From: Labrys monachus
Lineage (GTDB): Bacteria; Pseudomonadota; Alphaproteobacteria; Rhizobiales; Labraceae
Assembly (NCBI RefSeq): GCF_030814655.1
Contig: NZ_JAUSVK010000001.1
Span: 2,561,501 to 2,625,500, forward strand
Length of the DNA stretch: 64,000 bases
Direction of reading: 5' to 3'
Each line of letters starts with the position of its first letter. Position 1 is the first letter of the stretch. Position numbers and translations under genes: made by a program. Shown piece after piece: positions 19,348 to 28,079 of the stretch. The notes beneath the pieces were generated by a model. That model was not told the origin of the DNA and did no database searches. It saw nothing but the letters and a program-made list of their open reading frames with translations.

Positions 19348-20589
19348 ATGTCCAGTTCCAGCCAGCGCCACGCCGAGCGCCTCGATAAATTCGCGCAGGT
19401 GGCCGTCAAGGTCGGCCTCGGGCTCGTTCCCGGGCAGGAACTGGTGATGACCGCCTCCGTCGAGGCGCTGCCGCTGGTGCGCCGCATCACCGAGCATGCC
19501 TACAAGGCGGGCGCCAGCCTCGTCACCACGCTGTTCTCGGACGAGGAATCGACCCTCGCCCGCTACCGCTTCGCGCCCGACGGCAGTTTCGACACCGCCT
19601 CGGCCTGGCTGTACGAGGGCATGGCGACGGCGTTCCGCAACGGCGCCGCCCGCCTCGCCATCGCCGGCGAGGATCCCTCGCTGCTCGCCGGGCAGGACCC
19701 GGCCAAGGTCTCGCGCGCCAACCGCGCCCGCTCGGCCGCCTATCAGCCGGCCCTCAAGCTGATCGCCGGCTTCGACATCAACTGGAACATCGTGTCCTTC
19801 GCTTCGCCCGCCTGGGCCAAGGCGGTGTTCCCCGGCGAGCCGGAAGAGGTCGCCGTCGCGAAATTGTGGGACGCGATCTTCGCCGCCTCGCGCATCGACG
19901 AGGACGATCCCGTCGCCGCCTGGGCCCGCCACAATGACGATCTCCACGCCCGTGCCGCCCATCTCAACGCCAAGCGCTACGCCTCGCTGCGCTTCACGGG
20001 CCCGGGCACCGACCTCACCGTCGGCCTCGCCGACGACCATGAGTGGCACGGCGGCTCCTCCCGCGCCAAGAACGGCATCGTCTGCAACCCGAACATCCCG
20101 ACCGAGGAGGTCTTCACCACGCCGCATCGCGACCGCGTCAGCGGCCATGTCGCCGCCACCAAGCCGCTGTCCTATCAGGGCACGCTGATCGACCGCATCT
20201 CCGTGCGCTTCGAGGGCGGCAGGATCGTCGAGGCAGACGCCGCCAGTGGCAAGGACGTGCTCGCCAAGGTGCTCGAGACCGACGAGGGCGCCCGTCATCT
20301 CGGCGAGGTGGCGCTGGTGCCCTATTCCTCCCCGATCTCGAAGAGCGGGCTGCTGTTCTACAACACCCTGTTCGACGAGAACGCCGCCTGCCACATCGCG
20401 CTCGGGCAATCCTACAGCCAGTGCTTCCTCAATGGCGGCTCGCTGACGCCGGAGGAACTGGCTGCCCGCGGTGCCAACAACAGCCTCATCCATATCGACT
20501 GGATGATCGGCTCCAACCAGATCGACATCGACGGCCTCGCCGCCGACGGCAGCGCCGAGCCGGTGATGCGCAAGGGCGAGTGGGTGTGA
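19348..20589 (+). CDS. Aminopeptidase, M29 family
   Basis: A 413-residue metallopeptidase of the AmpS/PepS/aminopeptidase T type, which releases N-terminal residues from peptides in the cytosol using two metal ions. Characteristic segments: an N-terminal domain with VGLGLVPGQELVMTAS, FTGPGTDLTVGL, NIPTEEVFTTPHRDRVSGH with the metal-binding Glu pair, and LALG-type ALGQSYSQC near the C-terminus with His/Glu ligands around. The ATG at 19348 is preferred over the TTG four codons earlier. It stands alone between the MFS gene and convergent SNF2 gene. Confidence 0.9.
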   Translation: MSSSSQRHAERLDKFAQVAVKVGLGLVPGQELVMTASVEALPLVRRITEHAYKAGASLVTTLFSDEESTLARYRFAPDGSFDTASAWLYEGMATAFRNGAARLAIAGEDPSLLAGQDPAKVSRANRARSAAYQPALKLIAGFDINWNIVSFASPAWAKAVFPGEPEEVAVAKLWDAIFAASRIDEDDPVAAWARHNDDLHARAAHLNAKRYASLRFTGPGTDLTVGLADDHEWHGGSSRAKNGIVCNPNIPTEEVFTTPHRDRVSGHVAATKPLSYQGTLIDRISVRFEGGRIVEADAASGKDVLAKVLETDEGARHLGEVALVPYSSPISKSGLLFYNTLFDENAACHIALGQSYSQCFLNGGSLTPEELAARGANNSLIHIDWMIGSNQIDIDGLAADGSAEPVMRKGEWV

Positions 20590-20610
20590 GCTTTCCCTCC
20601 GGGGCGTGAC

Positions 20611-20679
20611 GGCGAAAGGGGCGATCGGTGACCGCCCCTTCGCATGGCGGCGGATCGGCGTGTCGATCACCGATCGACA
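20611..20679. terminator. Two adjacent hairpins between convergent aminopeptidase and SNF2 genes
   Basis: The first hairpin, 20612-20643, pairs GCGAAAGGGGCG with CGCCCCTTCGC. The second, 20661-20679, is TGTCGATC-ACC-GATCGACA, perfect 8-bp arms. The second shares the core GATCACCGATC with the hairpin at 54400-54424. They lie in the 111-bp convergent gap and likely serve as transcript ends. Confidence 0.6.
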
Positions 20680-20700
20680 GGGGCCGCGGCGATCGCCCTC

Positions 20701-23700
20701 CTATCCGAACAGCGCGTCGATATCGGCTTCCGTGAGGTCCAGCGCGGTGCCGCCGCTGGGATCGAGGATGCCGCTGGCGAGCGCGGCCTTGCGCGTCTTG
20801 AGGATCTCGATCTTTTCCTCGACCGTATTCTCGGCGATCAGCTTGTGCACGAACACCGTCTTGGTCTGGCCGATGCGATGGGCGCGGTCGGTCGCCTGCG
20901 CCTCGACGGCCGGATTCCACCAGGGGTCGTAGTGGATGACGGTGTCGGCGGCCGTCAGGTTGAGGCCGCTGCCGCCCGCCTTCAGGCTGATGAGGAAGAG
21001 CGGGACCTTGCCTTTCTGGAACTGGTCGATCGGCCCCCGGCGGTCGCGGGTGTCGCCGGTCAGCAGGACATAGGGGATCTCGGCTTTCGCCAGCTCGGCT
21101 TCGATCAGCGCCAGCATCGAGGTGAACTGCGAGAACAAAAGGATCCGGCGCCCGGCATCGATGAGGGTGGGCAGCATCTCGACGAGGCGGTCGAGCTTGG
21201 CCGAGCGGGCTTTTCCGGCGGGCGCCTTCGCCATCTTCACCAGGCGCGGATCGCAGCAGACCTGCCGCAATTTGAGAAGCGCGTCGAGGATGATGATGGT
21301 CGAGCGCTTCAGTCCCTGGGTGGCGATCGCCTCGCGCACGCGCTCATGCATCGCCAGGCGGACGCTTTCGTAGAGCGTGCGCTGCGGGCCTTCGAAGGTG
21401 ACGATCTCCGGCATCTCGTTCTTCGGCGGGAGATCGGCGGCCACCTCCGCCTTCGTGCGGCGCAGCATGAAGGGCTTGATGCGGCGGGTCAGCTCGGCCA
21501 GGCGCGCGGTATCGCCCTTTTTCTCGATGGGTGTGCGGTAGGCGCGGGTGAACCCCGTCTTGTCGCCGAGATAGCCGGGCGCCAGCACGTTGAAGAGCGA
21601 CCACAATTCGCCCAGATGATTCTCGATCGGCGTGCCGGTCAGGGCGATCTTCTGGCCTGCACCGAGGCTCGCGACGAGCTTGGTCGTCACCGCCTCCGGG
21701 TTCTTGATCATCTGCGCTTCGTCGAAGACGATCAGCGACCAGTCGACGGCTTTCAGGGTTTCGTGGTCGCGCGAGATCAGCGGATAGGTCGACAGCACCA
21801 GATCGGATGCGCCGATGCGTTCGAAATTCTTGGCCCGGTCGAGGCCGTGCAGGGAGAGGAGGCGCAGGGACGGCGCGAAATGGGCGGCCTCGCGCTCCCA
21901 ATTGCCGACGACGCTGGTCGGGCAGACCAGGAGGGCCGGGCGGCTCAGCCTGCCGGCGGCCTTCTCGTGCAGCAGGTGCGCCAGGGTCTGGACGGTCTTG
22001 CCCAGGCCCATGTCGTCGGCGAGGAGGCCGCCGAATCCGGACCGGGCGAGGAACTGCAGCCAGTCGACGCCGCGCGCCTGATAGGGGCGCAAGGTCGCTT
22101 GCAGCGCCGGCGGCGGGGGAAGAGCCGGAATCCGGCCGAATTCCCGCAGGCTGCGGCCCATGATGCGCAGGGCCTCGCCGCCTTTCCACACGAGGCTGGC
22201 GCCGGCGGCGGCTTCGAGCGCGGAGAGATCGGCCAGGTCGTAGCGGCCCAGCCGCAGCTTCCCGTCGGCCGGGTCGTAGCGGCCGGCGCCGAACAGCGCC
22301 GCGAGATTTTCAAGGACGGGCCGGATCGTGGCGATCGGGATCGGCAGGTAGCGCGTCTCGTCGAGCCGGAGTATCAACGAAGCGTCCGCCGACATCTCGT
22401 CGAAGCTCGCGAGCGCCCCTCCGCCGATCAGTCGGGCGATCACGGGCACGAGGTCGAGGCGCTCGTCGCCGACGAGGGTTCCGAGCCTCAGCTCGATCCA
22501 GTCGATGCCGCTGCCTTCCTCGATGTCGGCGAAGAGGGCGCCGGAATGGGGGAGGAGCTGGAAGGGGAAGGTGTCGGAGACATCGACAAGCCAGCCTTCG
22601 GCGCGCAACTCGGGCACGATCCGGTTCATGACGTCCAGCCAGTCGTCGTCGGTCTGGCAGGCCAGCGCCTGGGCATGGTCGCCCGAGATCGGACGAAAGC
22701 CGCGCTCCGACAGCGGCCGGAGCGGGGTCTGGCGACGGATTCTTTCGAGGACCTTGGTTTCGCGCTCCCGCTTGCGGCGCAGGACATGCAGGACGCCGTC
22801 GATCGTCGTGACGATCTCGGTGCGCGCATCGCCGGGTGTCACGTCGACCGGGCCGTAGCGAAACGAGATCTGGGCCATCGCGAGCTCGACGGCCGCGAGG
22901 TGGGACGCCTCCCAATAGTGGAAGCCCGGCTTGGCAGAAGCCTTGAACAGGCGGAGCGCCGGCTGCAGCTTGGCCTCGAGCGCCCGCGGCGGCGTCAGCA
23001 GGCGCGGGGCCGGGAGAGGAATGGCGCGCGGGCGCTGGTCGAGCTGGCTCGAGACGAGCCGTGCCTGCCTGAAATCGAGCGGGGGCGCATCGAGGAACGT
23101 CTCGATCAGCGCGGCGCTGTCGATCCCCGCCACGCCGACCGGATGGAAGGTTCCGGCAGCCGGATCGATCAGGACGGGAGGGGCGAGCTTGGCCAGCCAC
23201 ACGGCCTCGTCCGCCGCCTCCGGCTTGAGCAGGACGGGATACTGGTCGCCCTGCGGGGAGATCTCCCAGGCGAGGCGGGATTCGACCTGCGGCCCCTCGC
23301 GCAGCACGGGCCCGTTCACCTCGTCGAGGCGCAGGCGTCCCGTCTGTGCCGCCATGCGCAGGATGTCGAAGCCGGCAGGGCCCGAGAGCCGCACCGTATT
23401 GCTGCCGCGATCCAGGTCGCCGGCGTGCCGCAGACGCCTCAGCACTTCATGGTCGACGGTCCTCAGATAGCGGGGGGCATTGACGGGCGAAACGTCGAGA
23501 TTGGCCTTGGCGACCTTGGCCGAGAAGCTGCCATCGGCCTTGAGCATGGTGACGGAGGGTATGATGCCGATCTGCGGCATGCCGACGGATCGGACCGGCG
23601 GCGCCGCCTGCAGCACATAGATCAGCCGATGCTTGACGCCTTCGTCATAGATTTCGGAGCCGGTCGACTGCGCCCGGTCGAGCTGGGTGAGCCATTGCGC

Positions 23701-24126
23701 GATGGCGGGCGTGATCTCGACGGAAGGTGCCCTCGCATGCGGCGCGGCCTTCTCCGCCATGCGCGGCGACGGCTGGGCCGCTGCCGCGGGGGCCTGCGCG
23801 GGCCCCTCCTTGCGCTGCTCCAGGATGTGGAGCAGCGTCGCCCCGACATGCTTGCAATTGTAGCTCATCGGGCAGGTGCAGTGGCCCGCGATCTTGGGCT
23901 CGCCGCCGCCGGCCTTGGCGACGAAGCCGATCCTCACGCCGTAGGGTTGTGGTGCCGTACCCCTGACCCGGGCGGTGAACAGGCCCTTGTCGCCGAGCCA
24001 GGCGACATCGCTGACCACCTTCAGGCGCAGGAGACCCTCGGCCTTGGCGAGCGTCGCTCGCGACAGCGACTGCTCGACGGCTCTCCGCGTGAAGGGAAGC
24101 TGTTCCGGCCAATCTGCAGAGGTCAT
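20701..24126 (-). CDS. SWIM zinc-finger SNF2-family helicase
   Basis: A 1141-residue protein. The N-terminus has a SWIM zinc finger CTCPMSYNCKH (Cys83, Cys85, Cys91, His93), presumed to bind DNA or protein. A long middle region of unclear fold follows. The SNF2 ATPase occupies the last ~450 residues: DDMGLGKTVQT (Walker A, about 700), DEAQ (about 800), ALTGTPIENHLGELWSLF, and helicase C motifs ILLFSQFTSML, SLKAGGSGLNLTAAD and DRAHRIGQTK. Such proteins remodel nucleoprotein, for example stalled RNA polymerase (RapA-like), but the bacterial SWIM-SNF2 role is not settled. The 23-bp gap to upp suggests cotranscription. Confidence 0.9.
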   Translation of the reverse strand: MTSADWPEQLPFTRRAVEQSLSRATLAKAEGLLRLKVVSDVAWLGDKGLFTARVRGTAPQPYGVRIGFVAKAGGGEPKIAGHCTCPMSYNCKHVGATLLHILEQRKEGPAQAPAAAAQPSPRMAEKAAPHARAPSVEITPAIAQWLTQLDRAQSTGSEIYDEGVKHRLIYVLQAAPPVRSVGMPQIGIIPSVTMLKADGSFSAKVAKANLDVSPVNAPRYLRTVDHEVLRRLRHAGDLDRGSNTVRLSGPAGFDILRMAAQTGRLRLDEVNGPVLREGPQVESRLAWEISPQGDQYPVLLKPEAADEAVWLAKLAPPVLIDPAAGTFHPVGVAGIDSAALIETFLDAPPLDFRQARLVSSQLDQRPRAIPLPAPRLLTPPRALEAKLQPALRLFKASAKPGFHYWEASHLAAVELAMAQISFRYGPVDVTPGDARTEIVTTIDGVLHVLRRKRERETKVLERIRRQTPLRPLSERGFRPISGDHAQALACQTDDDWLDVMNRIVPELRAEGWLVDVSDTFPFQLLPHSGALFADIEEGSGIDWIELRLGTLVGDERLDLVPVIARLIGGGALASFDEMSADASLILRLDETRYLPIPIATIRPVLENLAALFGAGRYDPADGKLRLGRYDLADLSALEAAAGASLVWKGGEALRIMGRSLREFGRIPALPPPPALQATLRPYQARGVDWLQFLARSGFGGLLADDMGLGKTVQTLAHLLHEKAAGRLSRPALLVCPTSVVGNWEREAAHFAPSLRLLSLHGLDRAKNFERIGASDLVLSTYPLISRDHETLKAVDWSLIVFDEAQMIKNPEAVTTKLVASLGAGQKIALTGTPIENHLGELWSLFNVLAPGYLGDKTGFTRAYRTPIEKKGDTARLAELTRRIKPFMLRRTKAEVAADLPPKNEMPEIVTFEGPQRTLYESVRLAMHERVREAIATQGLKRSTIIILDALLKLRQVCCDPRLVKMAKAPAGKARSAKLDRLVEMLPTLIDAGRRILLFSQFTSMLALIEAELAKAEIPYVLLTGDTRDRRGPIDQFQKGKVPLFLISLKAGGSGLNLTAADTVIHYDPWWNPAVEAQATDRAHRIGQTKTVFVHKLIAENTVEEKIEILKTRKAALASGILDPSGGTALDLTEADIDALFG

Positions 24127-24149
24127 TATCTTCGGCGACGCAGCCGTTC

Positions 24150-24794
24150 CTATTTCGTGCCGTAGATGCGGTCGCCGGCATCGCCGAGCCCCGGTACGAT
24201 ATAGCCGTGCTCGTTGAGGTGGCTGTCGATCGCCGCGGTCCAGATCGCAACGTCCGGATGGGACTTGCGCAGGCGTTCGATCCCCTCCGGCGCGGCCAGA
24301 AGGCAGACGAAGCGGATGTCCTTCACCCCCCGCGCCTTGAGGTGATCGATGGCGGCGACCGCAGAATTGGCGGTCGCCAGCATGGGATCCAGCACGATGA
24401 CGAGGCGATCGGCGACATCCGGGGGCGCCTTGAAGTAATATTCCACCGCCTTGAGCGTCTCGGGGTCGCGATAGATGCCGATATGGGCAACGCGCGCGGA
24501 CGGTACGAGGTCCAGCATGCCTTCCAGAAAGCCTTCGCCGGCACGCAGGATCGGCGCGAGCACCAGCTTCTTGCCGGCGACGCGCGGCGCCATCATGGTG
24601 GTGAGCGGTGTCTCGATCTCGACCATCTCCAAAGGCAGGTCGCGGGTGACCTCGTAGCAGAGCAGCCGGCCGACTTCGTTGAGCAGTTGACGAAAGCCCT
24701 TCGTCGAGCGCTTCTTGTCACGCATCAGCGTGAGCTTGTGCTGCACCAGCGGGTGGTCGACGACGGTGACGCCTTCCATCGGGATCTCCTTCAC
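24150..24794 (-). CDS. upp: Uracil phosphoribosyltransferase
   Basis: A 214-residue pyrimidine-salvage enzyme that makes UMP from uracil and PRPP. Motifs: [30 protein letters not shown], the PRPP loop [14 protein letters not shown] (DPMLATG-type), and the C-terminal uracil-binding region [17 protein letters not shown]. An alternative start at 24779 ([12 protein letters not shown]) is closer to most homologues. It is followed on the same strand by the SNF2 gene and is divergent from rpoN. Confidence 0.95.
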   Translation of the reverse strand: MKEIPMEGVTVVDHPLVQHKLTLMRDKKRSTKGFRQLLNEVGRLLCYEVTRDLPLEMVEIETPLTTMMAPRVAGKKLVLAPILRAGEGFLEGMLDLVPSARVAHIGIYRDPETLKAVEYYFKAPPDVADRLVIVLDPMLATANSAVAAIDHLKARGVKDIRFVCLLAAPEGIERLRKSHPDVAIWTAAIDSHLNEHGYIVPGLGDAGDRIYGTK

Positions 24795-25016
24795 GATTGC
24801 CCCTCCTTCCTAGACGATTTCCGGCGCCCGGTAAGGCGTCAAACCAAAACCGTCCACGCCTTTGTCTCCGCGTCCGGGAGATCGGAGCGGCGCGGCGGCG
24901 GAATATGCGACATTTTGCGCCACGCGAGATAAAAAGATGGCGTGAAACTTGCTTTGGCCGGCCGCCCATGCAGGATGCTGGCAATGATGTTTAGACCATC
25001 CTGAACTGGCTTCCGT

Positions 25017-26549
25017 ATGGCGTTGTCGCAAAGGCTCGAGTTCCGCCAGACGCAATCCCTGGTGATGACGCCGCAGTTGATGCAGGCGATCAAGCTTCTC
25101 CAGCTTTCCAATCTCGATCTGACGACCTATGTCGAGGCGGAACTCGAGCGCAACCCCGTGCTCGATCGCGCCGACAGCGATGGGGTTGCCGCCGATGAAC
25201 CCCCCGCCGCTCTTTCGGCCGATCCCGCCGAGGGGGACTGGCTGCGCGAGGACATGGCGCCGTCGCGCCAGGCGCTGGAGGAAGGGCTCGGCACCGATCT
25301 CGACAACGTCTTTCCCGACGAGCGGCCGCCGGAACGGGTGGAGGCGCCGGCGGCGATCGAGCAGGCGGCCGGCAGCGATCCCTATGTGTCGTCCTGGTCG
25401 AATATCGGCGCCGGCGGACATGGCGGCGAGGACGACGTCAATTTCGAGGGACTGACGGCGGCCGAGACGTCGCTGGCGGATCACCTGGAAACCCAGCTGA
25501 TGCTGGCGGTCGAGGACCCGCGGCTCCGCATGATCGGCCATTTCATCATCGATATGATCGACGAAACCGGCTATTTCGCCGGCAACCTCGACGAGATCGC
25601 CGAGCGCCTGGACGCCGAGCCGGCCGATGTCGAGGCCGTGCTCGCCGTCGTGCAGGGCTTCGATCCTTCCGGCGTCGGCGCGCGCTCGCTGAAGGAATGC
25701 CTGGCGATCCAGCTTGGCGAACGCGACAGGCTGGACCCGGCGATGGCCGCGCTGCTGGAGCATCTCGATCTGGTGGCCAAGCGCAACATTCCCGCCTTGC
25801 GCCGGGTGTGCGGCGTCGACGAGGAGGACGTCGCCGAGATGATCGCCGAGTTGCGGGCGCTGACGCCCAAGCCCGGCCTTGCCTTCGGCTCCGCGCCGAT
25901 CCAGCCCGTGGTGCCCGACGTCCTGCTGCGGTCGGCTCCCGACGGAACCTGGCTCGTCGAGCTCAATGCGGACACCCTGCCGCGCGTGCTCGTCAACCAG
26001 GCCTATTACGCCCGGGTCGCCCGCAATGTCCGCAACGACGCCGACAAGGTCTTCCTCGCCGAGGCCTTGCAGACGGCCAACTGGCTGACGCGCAGCCTCG
26101 AGCAGCGCGCGCGGACCATCCTGAAGGTCGCCACCGAGATCGTGCGCCAGCAGGACGCCTTCTTCGCCCTCGGCATCCAATATCTGCGCCCGCTCAATCT
26201 CAAGATCGTCGCGGACGCGATCGGCATGCACGAATCGACCGTCTCGCGCGTGACCGCCAACAAATTCATCGCCTCGGCGCGCGGGTTGTTCGAGCTCAAA
26301 TATTTCTTCACCGCCTCGATCGGCAGCTCCGACCGGGGCGGGGAAGCCCATTCGGCGGAAGCGGTGCGCCATCGCATCCGCCAGATGATCGATGCGGAGG
26401 CGCCGAACGACATCCTCTCCGACGACACCATCGTCAAGCTCCTGCGCGAGGCCGGCGTCGACATCGCCCGGCGCACGGTGGCCAAATATCGCGAATCCAT
26501 GCGCATCGCCTCCTCGGTCGAAAGGCGGCGCGAGAAAGCGCGGCGATGA
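25017..26549 (+). CDS. rpoN: RNA polymerase sigma-54 factor
   Basis: A 510-residue sigma factor that needs AAA+ activators to open -24/-12 promoters, controlling nitrogen and other functions. Region I begins LEFRQTQSLVMTPQLMQAIKLLQLSN; an acidic region II follows (about 55-125); the core-binding domain is 130-300; the helix-turn-helix MHESTVSRVTANKF is near residue 405; and the RpoN box ARRTVAKYRE is near 485. All regions are present. Odd point: in many rhizobia rpoN follows lptB and precedes hpf/ptsN, but here it sits between upp and mmcB. Confidence 0.96.
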   Translation: MALSQRLEFRQTQSLVMTPQLMQAIKLLQLSNLDLTTYVEAELERNPVLDRADSDGVAADEPPAALSADPAEGDWLREDMAPSRQALEEGLGTDLDNVFPDERPPERVEAPAAIEQAAGSDPYVSSWSNIGAGGHGGEDDVNFEGLTAAETSLADHLETQLMLAVEDPRLRMIGHFIIDMIDETGYFAGNLDEIAERLDAEPADVEAVLAVVQGFDPSGVGARSLKECLAIQLGERDRLDPAMAALLEHLDLVAKRNIPALRRVCGVDEEDVAEMIAELRALTPKPGLAFGSAPIQPVVPDVLLRSAPDGTWLVELNADTLPRVLVNQAYYARVARNVRNDADKVFLAEALQTANWLTRSLEQRARTILKVATEIVRQQDAFFALGIQYLRPLNLKIVADAIGMHESTVSRVTANKFIASARGLFELKYFFTASIGSSDRGGEAHSAEAVRHRIRQMIDAEAPNDILSDDTIVKLLREAGVDIARRTVAKYRESMRIASSVERRREKARR

Positions 26550-26609
26550 AGACGGTGGCCGGCGTCGTGGATCGGCGCCCTCCGCCGCCGGTCCGTTCGG
26601 AGTGAGGCC

Positions 26610-27089
26610 ATGGCTCTGCCGGTTCTTCCCGTCGACGGCCGCCAGTCCGCCGCAGCCCTCGCCATCCAGCGCGGCACGGGCCGGCTGCTGCGCCAATATG
26701 GCGTGGCGCCGATACCCGAGGTGACGCTGCCCAATGGGCGCCGGGCCGATCTCCTCGCCATCGGCCGCAAGGGCGAGATCTGGATCGTCGAGATCAAGTC
26801 CTCCGTCGCCGATTTCCAGGTCGACCGCAAATGGCCGGACTACCTGGCCTGCTGCGACAGGCTCTTCTTCGCCGTCGGCCCCGATTTCCCGCTCGATCTC
26901 CTGCCGCAGGAAGCTGGATGGATCGTGGCGGACGCCTATGGCGGCACCATGCTCCGCGAGGCGCCCGAACAGCGCCTGGCGGCTCCGATGCGCAAGGCGA
27001 TGACGCTGCTGATCGCCCGTCTGGCCGCCGGGAGGCTGCACCAGGCGATGGATCCCGACGGGGCGCTGGGCTTCGACTTCGAGGCGTGA
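26610..27089 (+). CDS. mmcB: MmcB-family DNA repair protein
   Basis: A 159-residue protein with a PD-(D/E)xK-like nuclease core: NGRRADLLAIGRKGEIWIVEIKSS (Asp, then Glu-x-Lys) near residues 40-65, then the conserved DFQVDRKWPDYLACCDRLFFAV. In Caulobacter MmcB is an SOS-induced factor for repair of mitomycin C damage. No LexA box (GAAC-N7-GAAC or GTTC-N7-GTTC) is visible in the 60 bp upstream, so it may be read from rpoN or be regulated differently here. Confidence 0.88.
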   Translation: MALPVLPVDGRQSAAALAIQRGTGRLLRQYGVAPIPEVTLPNGRRADLLAIGRKGEIWIVEIKSSVADFQVDRKWPDYLACCDRLFFAVGPDFPLDLLPQEAGWIVADAYGGTMLREAPEQRLAAPMRKAMTLLIARLAAGRLHQAMDPDGALGFDFEA

Positions 27090-27508
27090 GCCGCAAGCCG
27101 ACGGAGAGAGTGATCACCCAGGCTCATCACATATCTAATTTCTCAAGGAGTCTTGCCCTGGGGCTGCTGGAAATGGTCTAAAAGGCTGTTTGAAGTTGCC
27201 CGGTCATTCCCCGGTGGGTGCGGCGCGGGAAGGGCTCCCGTGCCGCGGGGCGCGTCCCGGCCTCGGGATTGGGGCCTTCGCGGCTCGCCGGCGATGGCGG
27301 AAGCTTGGATGGCTGCGGTTTTCAAACAGACTGTAAGATGATAGGCGGACATTAGAGGAAAATCGCGCTTTCCTGGAATCGCAATTTTCCTCTAACCCAT
27401 TGTTTTAACGCATTTTCCTAATCGAAAAGTCTAGCCACTTTTCTGGAAAATGCTCTAGAGTGCGCCCGACCGCCGGCCGAGGCATGCGGGGCAGGAGGAT
27501 ATGCTTCC
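27090..27508. other. Intergenic region carrying dispersed repeat copy 2
   Basis: 419 bp between mmcB and the CoxG-like gene. The first ~250 bp contain no gene-like frame. The rest is the structured repeat annotated separately. The promoter of the CoxG-like gene should lie near or within the repeat. Confidence 0.5.
27348..27456 (-). repeat. Copy 2 of a structured dispersed intergenic repeat
   Basis: Reverse-complement partner of 7423-7528. It contains two strong stem-loops. The first has 16-nt arms at 27352-27367 and 27380-27395 (TTAGAGGAAAAT...ATTTTCCTCTAA, one mismatch). The second has outer arms GCATTTTCC/GGAAAATGC at 27410-27418 and 27445-27453, and inner arms AAAAGT/ACTTTT at 27425-27430 and 27437-27442. 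The AGAGC end faces the following gene, 52 bp away, as in copy 1. Its AT-rich arms stand out in GC-rich surroundings. Confidence 0.65.
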
Positions 27509-28018
27509 ATGGATATGAGTGGCTCGCAGCGCATTGAGGCGCCGCGTGAAAAGGTGTGGGAAGGCCTGAACGATCCCGAGATTCTCAAGCAGTGCATTCC
27601 CGGCTGCGAAGCGATCGAGATGACGTCGCCGACGGAGATGACCGCCAAGGCCGTTCTCAAGATCGGCCCGGTCAAGGCGACGTTCGCGGGGAAGGTGACG
27701 CTTTCGGATCTCGATCCGCCCAACGGCTATACCATCACCGGTGAGGGGCAGGGCGGCGTCGCCGGCTTCGCCAAGGGCAGCGCGTCGGTGCGCCTGGAAG
27801 CGGACGGCGACGAGGCGACCATTCTGCATTATGCCGCCAAGGCCGATGTCGGCGGCAAGATCGCCCAATTGGGCGCGCGCCTGATCGACGGCACGGCGAA
27901 GAAGCTGGCCGGCGATTTCTTCGAGAAGTTCGGCCAGGCCGTCGCGCCGAAGCCCGTCGACGAGAATGCCCCGCCCGAGCCCGAGAAGAAGGGCTGGTTC
28001 GGCCTCAAGAAGAGCTGA
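27509..28018 (+). CDS. CoxG-like SRPBCC-domain protein (CO dehydrogenase subunit G family)
   Basis: A 169-residue protein, nearly all one SRPBCC (START-like) fold. It has the N-terminal SGSQRIEAPREKVWEGLNDPE and CIPGCEAIE, hallmarks of CoxG/CoxG-like proteins, then GPVKATFAGKV and GEGQGGVAGFAKGSASV, and a charged C-terminus ending PEKKGWFGLKKS. In carboxydotrophs CoxG helps anchor Mo-containing CO dehydrogenase to the membrane. No cox structural genes are nearby, so a CO role is not supported here. Confidence 0.85.
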   Translation: MDMSGSQRIEAPREKVWEGLNDPEILKQCIPGCEAIEMTSPTEMTAKAVLKIGPVKATFAGKVTLSDLDPPNGYTITGEGQGGVAGFAKGSASVRLEADGDEATILHYAAKADVGGKIAQLGARLIDGTAKKLAGDFFEKFGQAVAPKPVDENAPPEPEKKGWFGLKKS

Positions 28019-28079
28019 TAGCTCGGGCGCGGACGTCCTTCCGGTCCCTGGATCGGGCACCGATGGCGGCCCGCGCCCG

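Noticed and set aside
20701-24126. SNF2 helicase as part of a phage-defence island
   Set aside because: Neighbours are upp and an aminopeptidase; no methylase, nuclease or PLD partner, and no mobile element is adjacent.
27509-28018. CoxG-like gene as evidence of CO oxidation
   Set aside because: No coxLMS or molybdenum cofactor genes are nearby, and CoxG-like SRPBCC proteins are widespread without them.
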